In this document: positions 11,977 through 22,828 of the stretch, one piece after another | Numbering within the stretch: the first letter of the stretch is position 1 | Layout of the letters: each line of letters opens with the position of its first letter | DNA from: Globodera rostochiensis | Taxonomy: Eukaryota > Nematoda > Chromadorea > Rhabditida > Heteroderidae | NCBI GenBank assembly: GCA_018350325.1 | Contig: JAEVLN010000009.1 | Span: 641,388 to 705,387, forward strand | Direction: 5' to 3' | Length of the DNA: 64,000 nt | Made by a program: the position numbers and the translations under genes | Notes under the pieces: model-generated | The model's input: only the letters and a program-made list of their open reading frames with translations | Databases searched by the model: none | Told to the model about the DNA's origin: nothing

Positions 11977-13164
11977 ATTTCGTTTTGCGAGTTTGGGTTT
12001 TCAATTTAAATTAATCAAGAATTTTAAATTAATGAATCCTTCCATGTGCCTTTCTCTTTTATATACACCGGGAATTGGCGACAATCTTCAATTGTACCTA
12101 TGCTAATATTTGCTTATAGTTGGCCATTAAGGCTTTAGTCTGATTATCCCGCATCATAACGCGTATTTTGCTTTCCTCCACAATTTATCTTTTAACCAAC
12201 AACATTTAGTTCGAAAATTGTTCAAATAAAATAAGTGCACTAGACTTTAGCTGGCGTTAATTTAAATTTATATTTGCTCAGCAGTTGATTATTTCAACCA
12301 GGCGTGGGCACAGATATGCGGAATAGAAAATTTAAAAAATGCGATTTTTTAAGTTTTTTTTTTGTCAATTTTATACTCTTAGCACATTCTCGATTTTCTA
12401 AATTTTGCATATGAAAAAGGTCGTTTAAGGGGTTTCTATCTAAAAGAATTCGAATCTGATGTCTAAAAAACCTAATAGTTTGACAAACTCGATTCTTCAG
12501 AAAATGTATAAAAGCCTTTATAAGGGTGGGGATCATGATGGAGGGGTCGGTGGGTGGATGGGCCAAGGACGACGGTGAGATTGGCACGGGCGTAAGGAGA
12601 GGGTGGGGAGGCCCGTTGCCTGAGGTTGATGGCCGTCCCGGCCGCGCTGGCCTCCCATTGCCTCTCCTTTGCCACCTGCACTCGGCAACCCTCCCGACCT
12701 TATTAAGGGAGTCGGCGGTGCCGAGAAATATTGAATTTTGACTCAATTTGTTTAGAGAATTGCCAGCAAAATTTTAACGGTATTTTTTGAAGTTTAGAAA
12801 TGGGAGGGGGGTCCGGCGGTTCCGGTAGGCAACGCATGAAAATTTTATGATTTTAGCAATATTTGTTAAATGTCAAATTTGTTTTGTGCACTATTTTAGG
12901 CGAAATATTTAGCGGTAATAAAATCCAAAAAAAAGAATAACAAGTAACCAAAAATCGAGCTAGTTAGACATTACAGAATTTTCAACAGTGTCGAGATCGA
13001 AATCACTTTGCTGTCGAAATCAACGACTGTCGAAAACATATGATGCCGCTGTGCTGTGAGTAAATCATTTTCTATTTCATCCTCAATTTCCAAATCCGCT
13101 TTTATGTTATACAAAAATCTATTAATATTTCTATCCTTTTTAACCCAACACAACAATCCATGCA
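11977..13164. other. Intergenic region between two foreign-looking genes
   Basis: Contains the putative promoter of the binding-protein gene and the 3' flank of the glycosyltransferase gene. A G/C-rich patch at about 12525-12720 and a GGTCCGGCGGTTCCGGTAGG repeat core at about 12795-12830 are present. Open frames over 12294-12746 reflect the G/C-rich patch; none looks like a gene. Confidence 0.5.
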
Positions 13165-16100
13165 TTAACTTTCACAGTTTTTCCTCAACACATTTCGGTA
13201 GACTTTGACGTAATTTTTGGACATTTGTTCCAGGGACCAGCGATTCTCAACGGTTTGACGAATTTTGGTCCGGTCAAGCTTGACTACTTTTTCAATCAGT
13301 CCTTTGACGTCGATAAAGTCGAAGATCATTTGGTTGTCCTCGTAATCGAACGTGACTCCATTAACTCCATCAATGACAATCTGTGAAATAATGGGAGAGA
13401 ATATTTGACAAAAAAAATCATTTTTTTTTAACATATTTACTTCGCTGACAGCGCCTCGTTGAATGGCTATAACCGGAGTCCCGGTTGCCATTGACTCGAT
13501 CATTCCAAGTCCAAAAGGTTCGTCCCACTTTGGAGTGAACAAAAATGCCGTGGCATTGCCCAGAAAATCACTAAATAATCAATTTAAATTATAATTGTTT
13601 TACAGCTCACTTCCTCTGCTCAGGGCCCACTTCTCCGACAAACTCAACGAGATCAGAATGCTTCTCCTCAATCAGTGGCAAAATGCGCTTCTCCCACCAC
13701 TTTTTGTGGTCATCAACAATTTGTGCCGCAATTTTCAATTTCATTTTTGATTCTAACGCGAATTTGATGGCAACATCAACACCTTTGTCCGGGATCATCC
13801 GACCCATCCATGCCAAATACGGCTCGGCACGGTTCGGCTTTTCGTTGAATTTGAAGTCGCCGAGGTCGATGCCATTGTGCACAAAGCCAACCCAGTTCAA
13901 ATCTAGATTTATATTTGCATAAGTTTTATTCCAATAATTGATGACCAATTTTGGCATGCAATGTCTACATTAATTAAGCTTTTTACCAATTGGAGTCAGC
14001 TTTTGCTGCTCTTTGGAGATTGAAATGTGCGGAATGTCGCTGAACAGATTGAAAAAGACCGTGTCGTCAATTGGCATGTGCCGTGAATGCACCGCATGGT
14101 TGATAAAGTGACGAAATTCGATGAAATGCGACGGGGAGTGCAATTGCAAAATGTCATATTCATGCGCATGACGTTTCACCATCTCCTGAAGGCACACCCA
14201 GTTTTTATGGTCTTTTTTTGTGTTTCGGAAAATTCTTTTATATACCTGGAAGTAGATTACTGGGAGTTGACACAATGCCCAATTGTCTTGGCACGCCCAT
14301 GGATTGCTAAAATATAATTTTTATTAATACAAAATTCATATTACTATCTTTTTGAATGGAACTTCGAACAGTTTGGCACTTGTTTTTGTTCCAACCGGAG
14401 CAAGTAAAGTGACCTTAAATCCAAAATATTTAAATTCATTGAAAAGCCTAATAGCTTGGAGGGTGCTGGATCCGCAGCTCCATCGGTTTATTGTTCAACG
14501 TCCCTTCTGTTCCTATCCCACAAATCTTCCCTTCCCATCCCCTAAATCCATCAACCCATCCCAATCCTCATTCTGGCACTGCCAAACAGTGCCCAACAAC
14601 AATTTGTGTAAAGCCCTTCTGCTCGGCCCCTCCCCAATGAATGTCACTATTTAAGCTTTGCTGAAAAACATCACTTCACCTTTTTCACTTCCCACTCTTT
14701 CTCACAATTTCCCAAACGATCCAATTTACTTTGCTTTTATTTAATAAACTCTTCACCAAGTTTCTTCACAAAGTTACTAGACCATAACCCGGGGCTAAAA
14801 CAAGTGTAGTGTACCGGACACAACAGAGGGATAAACCATATTCTTTAATTCCATTTAATTATTATTAATATTCATCCAAAAAACTGACGTCATGTCCCAG
14901 CTTGACCATTGACTCTGTAAGCACGTAAATCATTTTTTCTGTTCCACCAGCTTTTTTGGGCGGGAGAGCGTCAAAAATCGTTGCCGACACAATTAATATT
15001 TTAAGTTTTGGAGCCATAGATTTCAGGCACTAAATCATTTTAATAAAAATTATTCGTCAAAACTTTTAAATTCTGGTCAGATAAAATGCTAACAAACCAG
15101 TGATTGTTTGCTCGCTTTTTGCACTTTTTGTTGCACATTGTCCCCGCTGCTGAATTGGGCCGCCAACAATTTTTCATAAATTTTCTCATATTGAGCGGTG
15201 AGATCCGCGGCCAGTTCATCTTCTTCATTCACAGTGCCAATCACATTCTTCCAGTGTTTCTTCACTTCTTCTTGGAGCTCACGTCTGACCACAATTGGCG
15301 CATTTGGGAACAGCTTAATAAATAGTTAATATTTTTAATTGCTAATGACATTTAAATATAATTAATCACTTATATTTGACGCACTGATTTGTGAGCTCGG
15401 CTAATCAGAGTTCAGTGATCACTTTAATTTTTCAAACTGACCTTAGCCAATGGGTTCAGATCAGCGACTGTGCCGCCCGCCGGCTGATCATAAAGTGTGG
15501 TCACCGTTTTGCCCATGAAATCGTCGATGTGTGGCAAATGTTCGAAGGTGTGGAAGTGCAGCACGTCGAAGTTGCCGGCACGACGACGCACTTGCTCGAA
15601 CATCCAACGATAGGCATGGTCAAATTTGCCGGGAATAACGCGCTTGTGGCGGAATGCAACGCTAAAACAGAAAATTTAATTTACTAAAATAAACCTTAAA
15701 ATATATTTATTGCATGTTTTATTTATTTATTTATGCTAACAATAATTACTATGACGCATCGGCGACCAAATGAGCGGAAGTTTTTGAGTCGGCTGATGCA
15801 AACAAAGTGACCTTAATTAAAACAATAAATAACACAAATTGATATCAAAATTGTTTTAATTCTTTTTAATTTCGAAATGCCTTTAGGCCCTATTGTCAGG
15901 TCAGTTTTATCAAATTCCTTTTTTAATTTACACCTGATGCCCTCGAGCAACCAGCCCTTCCACCAAATCGTTGACAATTTTTGCGGTCCTTTCGGCCTCC
16001 TTGTCAAATTCGTGTTTTTGCGAAATGAATTCGCTGCTCTTGTCCGAATATTTGCCGGGCTTTGGCGGAACGCTTTGTTGAAGCGGTGCAATTATGGCGA

Positions 16101-16384
16101 TGCGCAAAGGCTTAATTGCCATTAATCTTTTAAAATATTAAATAAATATCGTAATGAAGAACAATTTGGCCGGATTGGCCATTATAAGAATATTTAACTG
16201 AAAATACCTTAATCTTTCCTACAAAAGCAGGCGAAAGGTCGTCGTCACTTTCGGAGTTGGGTGAGGGCGATCGGGACAAAACTTTTGTTGGATCGGACTT
16301 TGAGCCATCCGCTTCTTCTAATAGCGTCGAATTGGTGCCGTCACAGAAAGAGAAAAGTGGCAAAAGCACAGCGGCCCAAAACAT
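13165..16384 (-). CDS. Secreted GT4-like glycosyltransferase with duplicated N-terminal Rossmann half, candidate horizontally acquired gene
   Basis: Predicted exons: 16208-16384, 15934-16110, 15756-15811, 15442-15661, 15098-15313, 14889-15029, about 14345-14413, a small uncertain exon near 14253-14313, 13987-14185, 13611-13902, 13441-13570, 13165-13380; about 640 residues. Exon 1 encodes a signal peptide (MFWAAVLLPLFSFCDG) and an acidic linker. A first GT-B N-terminal domain begins PLRIAIIAP and contains HQVTLFASADSKTSAHL and FDVLHFHTFEH. A second begins PKLKILIVSATIF, contains GGTEKMIYVLTESMVKLGHD and VTLLAPVGTKTSAKL, and continues into a C-terminal domain with VHNGIDLGDF and the family's E-x7-E motif EPFGLGMIE (E~544, E~552). 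Acceptor of the sugar nucleotide is unknown. The closest families I know are bacterial GT4 enzymes. The alternative is two adjacent genes, but the exon 5/6 junction is in phase with no stop or new signal peptide. Confidence 0.75.
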
Positions 16385-16549
16385 TTAAATGTTTTATAAT
16401 TTATATTAAATAAATTTTCTTTACATTCGCTTCACTTTTATGCCCAACCACAAAAGAAGTCGTCCAATCCACGCGCGCGAATTGGTGAAAATGTTGGGGA
16501 GCTTACGCTCTCGATGGCAGAATTCTCCACGAATAAACATTTTCATAAA

Positions 16550-17440
16550 CCAAAATATGTTTTCTTCTCGTTTTTTTAAGTCGATAAAAACTAAATGATA
16601 AGTATCATTTCGTTCATATTTGGAATAAAAAATATAAAAAAAAAGAAACGATTTGAAAAATATATAAATTTAATATTTAAGAATTATTATTAGGGCTCAA
16701 CAAAATATGCATATAAAATCTTGAAATATGCGCATAAAATATGCACCAAAAATTGCAAAATATGCACATAAAATGAAAAAATATGCACATAAATTTCCCC
16801 AAATTCAATATAAAATTTCCCTAAAATTCTTCAAATTTTTCATATATAGCAAAAAAATGGGTAAAATTCCTAATTGAAGTAATAAGAGAAATAAAAATTT
16901 TTATATGTAAATTAAAGGCATTTCAGAAAATTTTTTTGAAAATAAGTAGAATTTTAAAAATTTACATTATTTGGTGGCAGAATTTTTAGTCGCGAAAAAG
17001 CCAATTTTTAGGGGTGCATTTTTTGAAAATTTTTAAAAAGTCGATCCTTAGGGGTGTATTTTTTGTTTTTATTGCATTTCTGTTAAGGAATTTTTGAAAA
17101 ATGGCGAAATATGCACATAAATCGCGAAATTTGCGAATGGAAATGCGTTCTAGAAGCTTCAAACCAAGCTGAAAACACGTTTTTCGTGCGTTTCAGACCG
17201 TTACCAGTTCAGGAAAAAAATATGCATGTGCATATTGTTGAGCCCTAATTATTATGAAAATTTGCTGTTAATGAATTTATTTGGGTCAACAAATATTCAA
17301 TGTATTAATGAATGAATTATTATTAATTAAACTGAACAAATTGCGTTTTCTTCAATTAGCAATAATTAAAAGTTTTCCATTCAAGCATTTGGCTTCCCAG
17401 CGAACTGTGGACGGACAGGTTCAAAATGTTGGGTTTTACC
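16550..17440 (+). pseudogene. Partial duplicate of the 5' end of the 36-38 kb gene, interrupted by a MITE
   Basis: Read on the plus strand, 16550-16640 and 17256-17440 match the reverse complement of about 37795-38120 (promoter, 5' end and start of the first visible exon of the gene at 36324-37842), including a peptide stretch HLASQRTVDGQ. The copy has diverged, carries a 557-bp MITE at 16691-17247 and lacks the remaining exons, so it is a dead fragment. Confidence 0.75.
16691..17247. mobile_element. hAT-like MITE, 557 bp, 8-bp TSD
   Basis: Inverted termini TAGGGCTCAACAA.. and ..TTGTTGAGCCCTA, with reiterated ATATGCA words inside. Perfect 8-bp direct repeat ATTATTAT at 16683-16690 and 17248-17255. 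Size, termini and TSD length fit a non-autonomous hAT element. It sits inside the 5' gene duplicate. Confidence 0.9.
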
Positions 17441-17630
17441 ATTGCCTAATTCATTCAGTAATAGGTAAGTAGTATCATTTTAATTGATTGCCTTTTTAAT
17501 TATTATCTACTTTTTTCAATTTGTTTACTCAAGAACCTTAAAAAAATTTTTGCTTTAAGCCTAAATTTTGTATAGACAATTTAGTTGCCAAGCACTGTGC
17601 AAAAAATTGGGAAGATCGGTGTGTTTAATC

Positions 17631-17811
17631 TAGGGTCGCCGCCGGGGGGGGGGGGACGGGGAAAACCGGGGATCCCCGGCCATTCTCATCCCCGTCCCCG
17701 TTCCCCGGTTTGTCCATCCCCGAAAACGGGGATCCCCGTTTTGTCGTCCCCGGTATCCCCGTTCCCCGGTTTGACCGGGGATCCCCCCCCCCCCCCCCGG
17801 CGGCGACCCTA
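17631..17811. mobile_element. hAT-like MITE, 181 bp, G/C-rich, 8-bp TSD
   Basis: Termini TAGGGTCGCCGCC and GGCGGCGACCCTA with long G and C runs and repeated CCCCGTTCCCC words inside; the whole element could fold on itself. Perfect TSD GTTTAATC at 17623-17630 and 17812-17819. Confidence 0.92.
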
Positions 17812-17947
17812 GTTTAATCAAAAAATCTTGTGTTCGAACTTCGAAGTGCGACCAACTCGATTTTTGCTGTAATTCTCTTTTTTTTGACATGCCAACACTC
17901 AATGCCATATTTAATTGCTATTTCATTCATTAAGTTTAGTGAGATAG

Positions 17948-18125
17948 TAGAGTAGGCCGGGACCGGGATTTTTGGGGGAAACCGGGATCGAGATTGAGAA
18001 ATTATGAGTAGGAAATTAATCAAATCCCGGTCAAAAAAAACCGGCTAAAAGCGGGATTTTATAAGGGGGAAATTCAGTCCCAAAATTGGAGACTTCAGTC
18101 CCAGTCCCGGTCCCGACCTACTCTA
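17948..18125. mobile_element. hAT-like MITE, 178 bp, 8-bp TSD
   Basis: Termini TAGAGTAGGCCGGGACCGGG and the complementary CCCGGTCCCGACCTACTCTA (one mismatch). Perfect TSD TGAGATAG at 17940-17947 and 18126-18133. Confidence 0.9.
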
Positions 18126-18254
18126 TGAGATAGTGAAACTGTTTTCCTAAACGGTAATAAAAGCAAAAATGAATCGTTGTCCTTTTTAGATACCTACCTA
18201 TCCTACAATTTTATATTTCCAGCAAAATATTTTTGCAACTTGTCAAAACTTTCA

Positions 18255-20189
18255 ATGAGCGTGCACAAATGTGAGCCATTAATATTAAATAATAATTTTT
18301 TTTTTTTGTTTTTTGTTTAAGCCGTATTCGGCCTCAGCTTGGCCAGTGTAGCCGGATTGACCCTTTTGGTGTTGTCCTGTGCTCTCCCGTCCTTCAGGTT
18401 TTGCTTGGACAATATTTATTTTATTTTCTTTTATTGGATTTTCGATCGATTTTTGAGTTTTCATAAGGTTTTCTTCCCCAATTTTCTTTAAATTAGTACA
18501 AATTCTCTCGGATCTCAGTGCGCCGGCATCAATAAAGCGATGTCGGGGTGTATATTTGTACAAAAATGACGCTATTCGTCAAGATTTCCCCATTTTTGCC
18601 TTTTAACTATTTTACCTTCTGATTAGGCTAGCAAAAGAACGGTTAAAAACGATTTACCCGGGTACCGGTTGGCTTAAAACGGACGAAGGACGATTCGTTC
18701 CCTTTAACCTAACCGATTGGCCAAGTGCCAAAAAAGTTATGGCCATTCTGGCCACAAAACTCAAACTTTCTGATTTTCGGGCCATAACTTTTTTGGCACT
18801 TGGCCAATCGGTTAGCGTTTGCTTGCTAATAGCTTCTACTCAGTGTTTACTTTCGAATGATACCAAAAAAAAAAAGTTGGGCAAAGGGGAATGAATCGTC
18901 TTTCTCCCGCTTAACGGTCGAATTTTTTGAATTAAATTAGACCAAAAGTTAGAAATTGTCAACAATTCCCCTCCCCCCCTCAACAATTTAACTTTTTCAT
19001 TTCAGTAACTGGTGGCCTTTGTTCGTGCTGTTCTTTTACGTTTTGGCCCCGTTGCCGGTCTCAATCGCCAAACAATTCCGTTACGACAACAGCGGCACAT
19101 CGCCGGTACGGATTTTTTGGATTTTTATAAATTCGTATTTTGTTATCGACCGTTTTTGTGCCCTACCCGGGCAATCCTCGGGAATTGTGGTGCCGACGGA
19201 AAATAATCTTAAAAATTTAAAAAAATGTCTGTTTTTTAAGGTGAAATAACGCGTAGAACTGAGCTCGGATTTTGCGTGTGTCAAACCTTGAACCATTTTT
19301 CGAAATTTCAGACACCTGAAAAAATGTAGACATTGGGGTCGGTTTGAGGTTCGACATTCGCAAATTTCGAGCTCGGATGCGTGATCTACGCGCATACTTT
19401 CGTGTAGAAAACATTGCATTTAAAATTGTTAAATTTTTTTTTCGGGACCGCAATTCCCGAGGATTGCCCCTTAATCCAAAAATACTATAGAAGCGAGATG
19501 CTTAAGCAATAGGGGAGGACTTTAGGAGAATTGCCAATGTTTAGGCCATCGAGTTCTCTCTGTTTGTCACCACTGGCATTGTTCTCTCGGCATTTGCACT
19601 TCCCTTCGTCCTTGCACACACCGGAGTGGTAAGAAAGTTGGCGAATGCTTATATAGTAAATAAATTGTGTTGAATTCAACTTTTCATGTTTTGTGTTCAT
19701 TTATCGTCATTCGGATACTCTTAGTATGTATTGTGTTTTGACTTTATTTATTTTTTTACATTTCTAACTCACAATTAATGCACTAACGTCTTTTTACAAC
19801 AACAAAAAAATTTTCGTATTTAGAGGGGGGGGGGGGGGGGGGGGAATCTGTTTTGCAAAATTCATAATCCAAGGAATTACAGTTGACCATCAGAATACGG
19901 GATCGGTAGCCTAAATTGGTCCTAATGGGTTTTTGGGTGGGCCCGGTAAAAAAAAATTTCGATCTGATTCTGGTACAATCTAAAAAGCTGGGTGCCAGGC
20001 CGGGAACTAACAAAAGAGTTTTTTAACTTTTTTTTTCTCCTCCTCAGCCTCTCTTTTATTGTTTAGATCGTATTCGGTGCGTTTGCCATTGCTTCACTGG
20101 GTTCGCTGGTCATTTTTGGCACCATTTTGGTCTATTTTTACCTGCACCAATTGGAAGAAGACGGCGGATGGAGCGCCTCCGTGATTTGA
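18255..20189 (+). CDS. VPS55/LEPROT family membrane protein (isoform with proximal last exon)
   Basis: Small four-helix endosomal membrane protein; in yeast and animals VPS55/LEPROT acts with VPS68-type partners in late-endosome sorting and limits receptor surface levels. Exons 18255-18270, 18322-18397, 19006-19105, 19545-19628, 20067-20189 give 132 residues, close to the usual ~131. Transmembrane segments: [19 protein letters not shown], then [20 protein letters not shown], a polar loop, [18 protein letters not shown], and [28 protein letters not shown] and the following AKQFRYDNS loop are diagnostic. A 16-bp first exon holds the start; its GTGAGC donor and the TTAAG acceptor restore frame. 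Introns contain a MITE and fold-back repeats. An alternative last exon lies at 20652-20762. Confidence 0.92.
18600..18910. repeat. Intronic fold-back repeat
   Basis: Lies in intron 2 of the VPS55 gene. Two arms at about 18713-18744 and 18780-18811 are exact inverted copies around a GGCCATAACTTTTTTGGCAC core. Related diverged copies occur near 9320-9700 and 20400-20580. Confidence 0.8.
19169..19470. mobile_element. Short TIR element (MITE) in a VPS55 intron
   Basis: About 300 bp between inverted termini GGGCAATCCTCGGGAATTG (19169 onward) and CAATTCCCGAGGATTGCCC (ending 19469-19470). No clear target-site duplication seen, so the superfamily is left open. Confidence 0.75.
19826..19844. repeat. 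G homopolymer run
   Basis: Uninterrupted G run of about 18-19 in an otherwise AT-rich intron; one of many such runs in the window. Confidence 0.9.
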
Positions 20190-20399
20190 TCAGCCACCAT
20201 TTTGTATTGTCTGACATGTTGGCAGATTTGTACAATATTATTATGTACTGTCTTGTGCTATTCGTGATGTGTAACTCTTGCTAGAGCCCGGAATTTAAAA
20301 AAATCCCGGTCCAGTGATACCATTAAACTTAATCAAGACCAGGCCAAAGCACCGGTTACTACTGACTGCTCAAAAATCGAAATTTCTGAATAGAGAGCC

Positions 20400-20580
20400 C
20401 CACCCGGATCATTCGAAAGCTTAACAGTTAGTAGAAGCTTTCAAAAACAAAAGCTAAGCGATTGGACATTTCTCAAAAAAGTTGTGGCCAAAAAAGCGTT
20501 TTCTGGCCATAAGCTTTTGTTTTTGAAAGCTTCTACTAACGCAAAAACTTTAAAAAAAGAAACGAATCGTCCTTTTACCG
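20400..20580. repeat. Fold-back repeat between the two alternative last exons
   Basis: Inverted words around GCTTTTGTTTTTGAAAGCTTCTACT (arms ~20440-20470 and ~20510-20545), related to the element at 18600-18910. Confidence 0.6.
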
Positions 20581-20651
20581 CCCCGCCACAATAGACTCCA
20601 GTATTGAAAATAGAAACATTTACACTATTATTATTTTCTCATTTGCTGCAG

Positions 20652-20762
20652 ATTGCTTTTTTTGCCTATTTCTTCGTGTTCCTCGCTAACATGGTCATCT
20701 TCACTACTCTCTACGGCATTTACAATTACTTCCACGGCTCGGAAGAAATGACACTTTACTGA
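20652..20762 (+). CDS. Alternative last exon of the VPS55/LEPROT gene
   Basis: An AG acceptor (TTTGCTGCAG) opens a phase-0 frame of 36 codons ending TGA at 20760-20762: a hydrophobic helix (FFAYFFVFLANMVIFTTLYG) followed by a short polar tail. It matches in length, phase and design the proximal last exon at 20067-20189, which encodes the same fourth membrane helix with a different sequence. Joining exon 4 to this exon gives 128 residues. It could be a mutually exclusive alternative exon or a decaying exon duplicate; the absence of stops and the intact acceptor favour use. Confidence 0.75.
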   Translation: MAFFAYFFVFLANMVIFTTLYGIYNYFHGSEEMTLY

Positions 20763-21036
20763 CAGATAAACGATAATGAAGTGATCGACTCTGTCATGAT
20801 CTGTAATAATTCTCAATCAGCCCATTTACACCTCTCGTTTCGCACGAATTTAAAAAATGTTTATGCGGAAACTATTGAAGCAAGTTATGAGCCCTGGATA
20901 AATTTTACCTTTAAACATTTTAAATCAGAATATATTTTTTCCAAAATTTTCATGTTTCCGTTCAACATTTTATGCATCGCGTCCAAGGATTGTTAGTGGG
21001 GTCAGGCGGTCCAGATAAGTACAGACGGGAAATACT

Positions 21037-22795
21037 TTAAGCCCCGAAAGGCTGTCCAAAAATTGCACAGGGCACCGCTTTCGCAGGCCCAGGCGGGTAA
21101 TTGGTAAAAGTTTTCAATCAGCAATAACAGCAGCTCGGCTATGCCTCATTGCTCGCTGTATTGCCCGAGCGCAAGGCTAAAAGACACGGGAAAAGGAATG
21201 ACTAAGTTGGAGAATATGGACAATTTTCAGATGGGGAGCAAACGAAGGAAGGCACTGAAACACAACACAGCAACAATACTCACGCACTCTTTTTCTCTGT
21301 CAACACAGAAAACATTTGTTTCTCACTCACTCTTTCAGTCTGCATGCGGGCGGAGGGGGCGTGCGTGTTCTCTTCTCTGCTCTTTGTTTCTCTGCTCTTT
21401 GTCAGCAAGGAAAGGAAAGAGAGCGCAGAATATTCTTTAATGGGAGTTTAGAGAAAGAGATATTAGACACTGGGAAAGAGAAAGAGGCTATACAAAAAGA
21501 GAAATACAAGGGGATTCTGCCCTCTTTCTTTCCCCTCTTGCAACCCATAAAGAATCCCCTCAAAACTTTGGCCCACAAATCCTCTTGTTGTTTGTCCCTG
21601 GTCCCTCTGTATTCGGACGATGAAATCTTTCGCCTTTTACTAAAGGTTTCCGTGCAGGGGGACGCTTATGGGTTTACCCTAATTTTTGGAAGCGCCTTCT
21701 TCAGGGAGGGCGCGCAACATCAAAAAACATCGTTATGCCTGACATTGAAACATTCGAAAACTATTATATTTACAATTTTGAGAGGAAAATTATAAAGAAA
21801 ACAAATTAACAAAGCGAGAACATGGTCAGGTCGTTGCGTTGAACCGTGATGGACTCACCAAAAGAGAAATTGGACGAAGGTTGAATGATTCAAAGGATGT
21901 TAGCTCAAATTTTCTCAAAATCCTGACTTTATAAATGTTGTAATCGAAGAAAAGCCATTCTTTTAACGGATCCTGAGAATTACGGGAAGCGTAACAGTCC
22001 TTTGAAGTCAAAGAAACTGTGCGAGAGACCAAAGCGGCGGATGTTCGCGGATTTGAGCAACTCAACCTAAGGCTCATCTTGTGCAAAAATGGGGGTAAAT
22101 TCGGGAAAAAATTCCCCCGAGGGGGATGAAAATGTTCTGTGGGGGAAGCGAGTATGCCGGCCAGATAGGCAACAAAATTCTCTACAAAACCCAAAAAACC
22201 GCTATGCTTTGCGCCCCTTCTCCGAGGAGGCGCGTTTGACTGGTTTTGACAGTTTTATCACTTTTTTTATGTTTAGCATTTTTGGGGGGTTTTGGACAAT
22301 ATTTTGGGGTTTTGCAGGGGTGGATCAAAAGAGAAATTTTTCGAAATCGAAATTTTTTTATTTCGATTTTTGTAAGAAAACCGAAAGAAAACCTCGAAAT
22401 TATCGAAATCGAAACGAAAGAGACCCTTCGAAAGTAGAACAAAAAATATATTCGCCCGGTAATGGAAAAACGGACGTTTCGCCCGTAGGACATTTCGCCC
22501 GTCGGACATTTCGCCCGGTAACGAAAAAACGGACGTTTCACCCATAAATTTCGCCCACATTTAATGAAAGCTTGTAAAGTATTTTAAATGGATGGAAAAT
22601 TTGAAATTAAGCTAATGTTGAAAAAGTCTAATTTTCTTTAGAAAAAGATTGAAATTTTCAAAAAAAAAACTTCGGCATTGACAGACTTGTTGAAATTTTT
22701 TGAAGATTTTCAGTCCTTTTCAAGTAAAAAAAAAAAATGAATTTTTGGATCAATTTTTTAAAATAATTCTCAGCGGCGCCTATCGGCACCGCCGA

Positions 22796-22828
<33 letters not shown>

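Noticed and set aside
13607..13957. Minus-strand frame that would extend the glycosyltransferase exon upstream with a Tyr/Asn-rich stretch
   Set aside because: Splicing at the acceptor before 13902 joins TPI to DLNWVGFVHNG in phase and restores the family pattern, so the extra stretch is intron.
10515..16384. Bacterial contamination as the source of the binding-protein and glycosyltransferase genes
   Set aside because: Both need multiple GT-AG introns with consistent phases, have added signal peptides, and sit between typical nematode genes with the same base composition.
22182..22560. Overlapping open frames on both strands
   Set aside because: They arise from CGAAA-type and CGCCCGTAGGACATTT-type simple repeats inside the mobile element.
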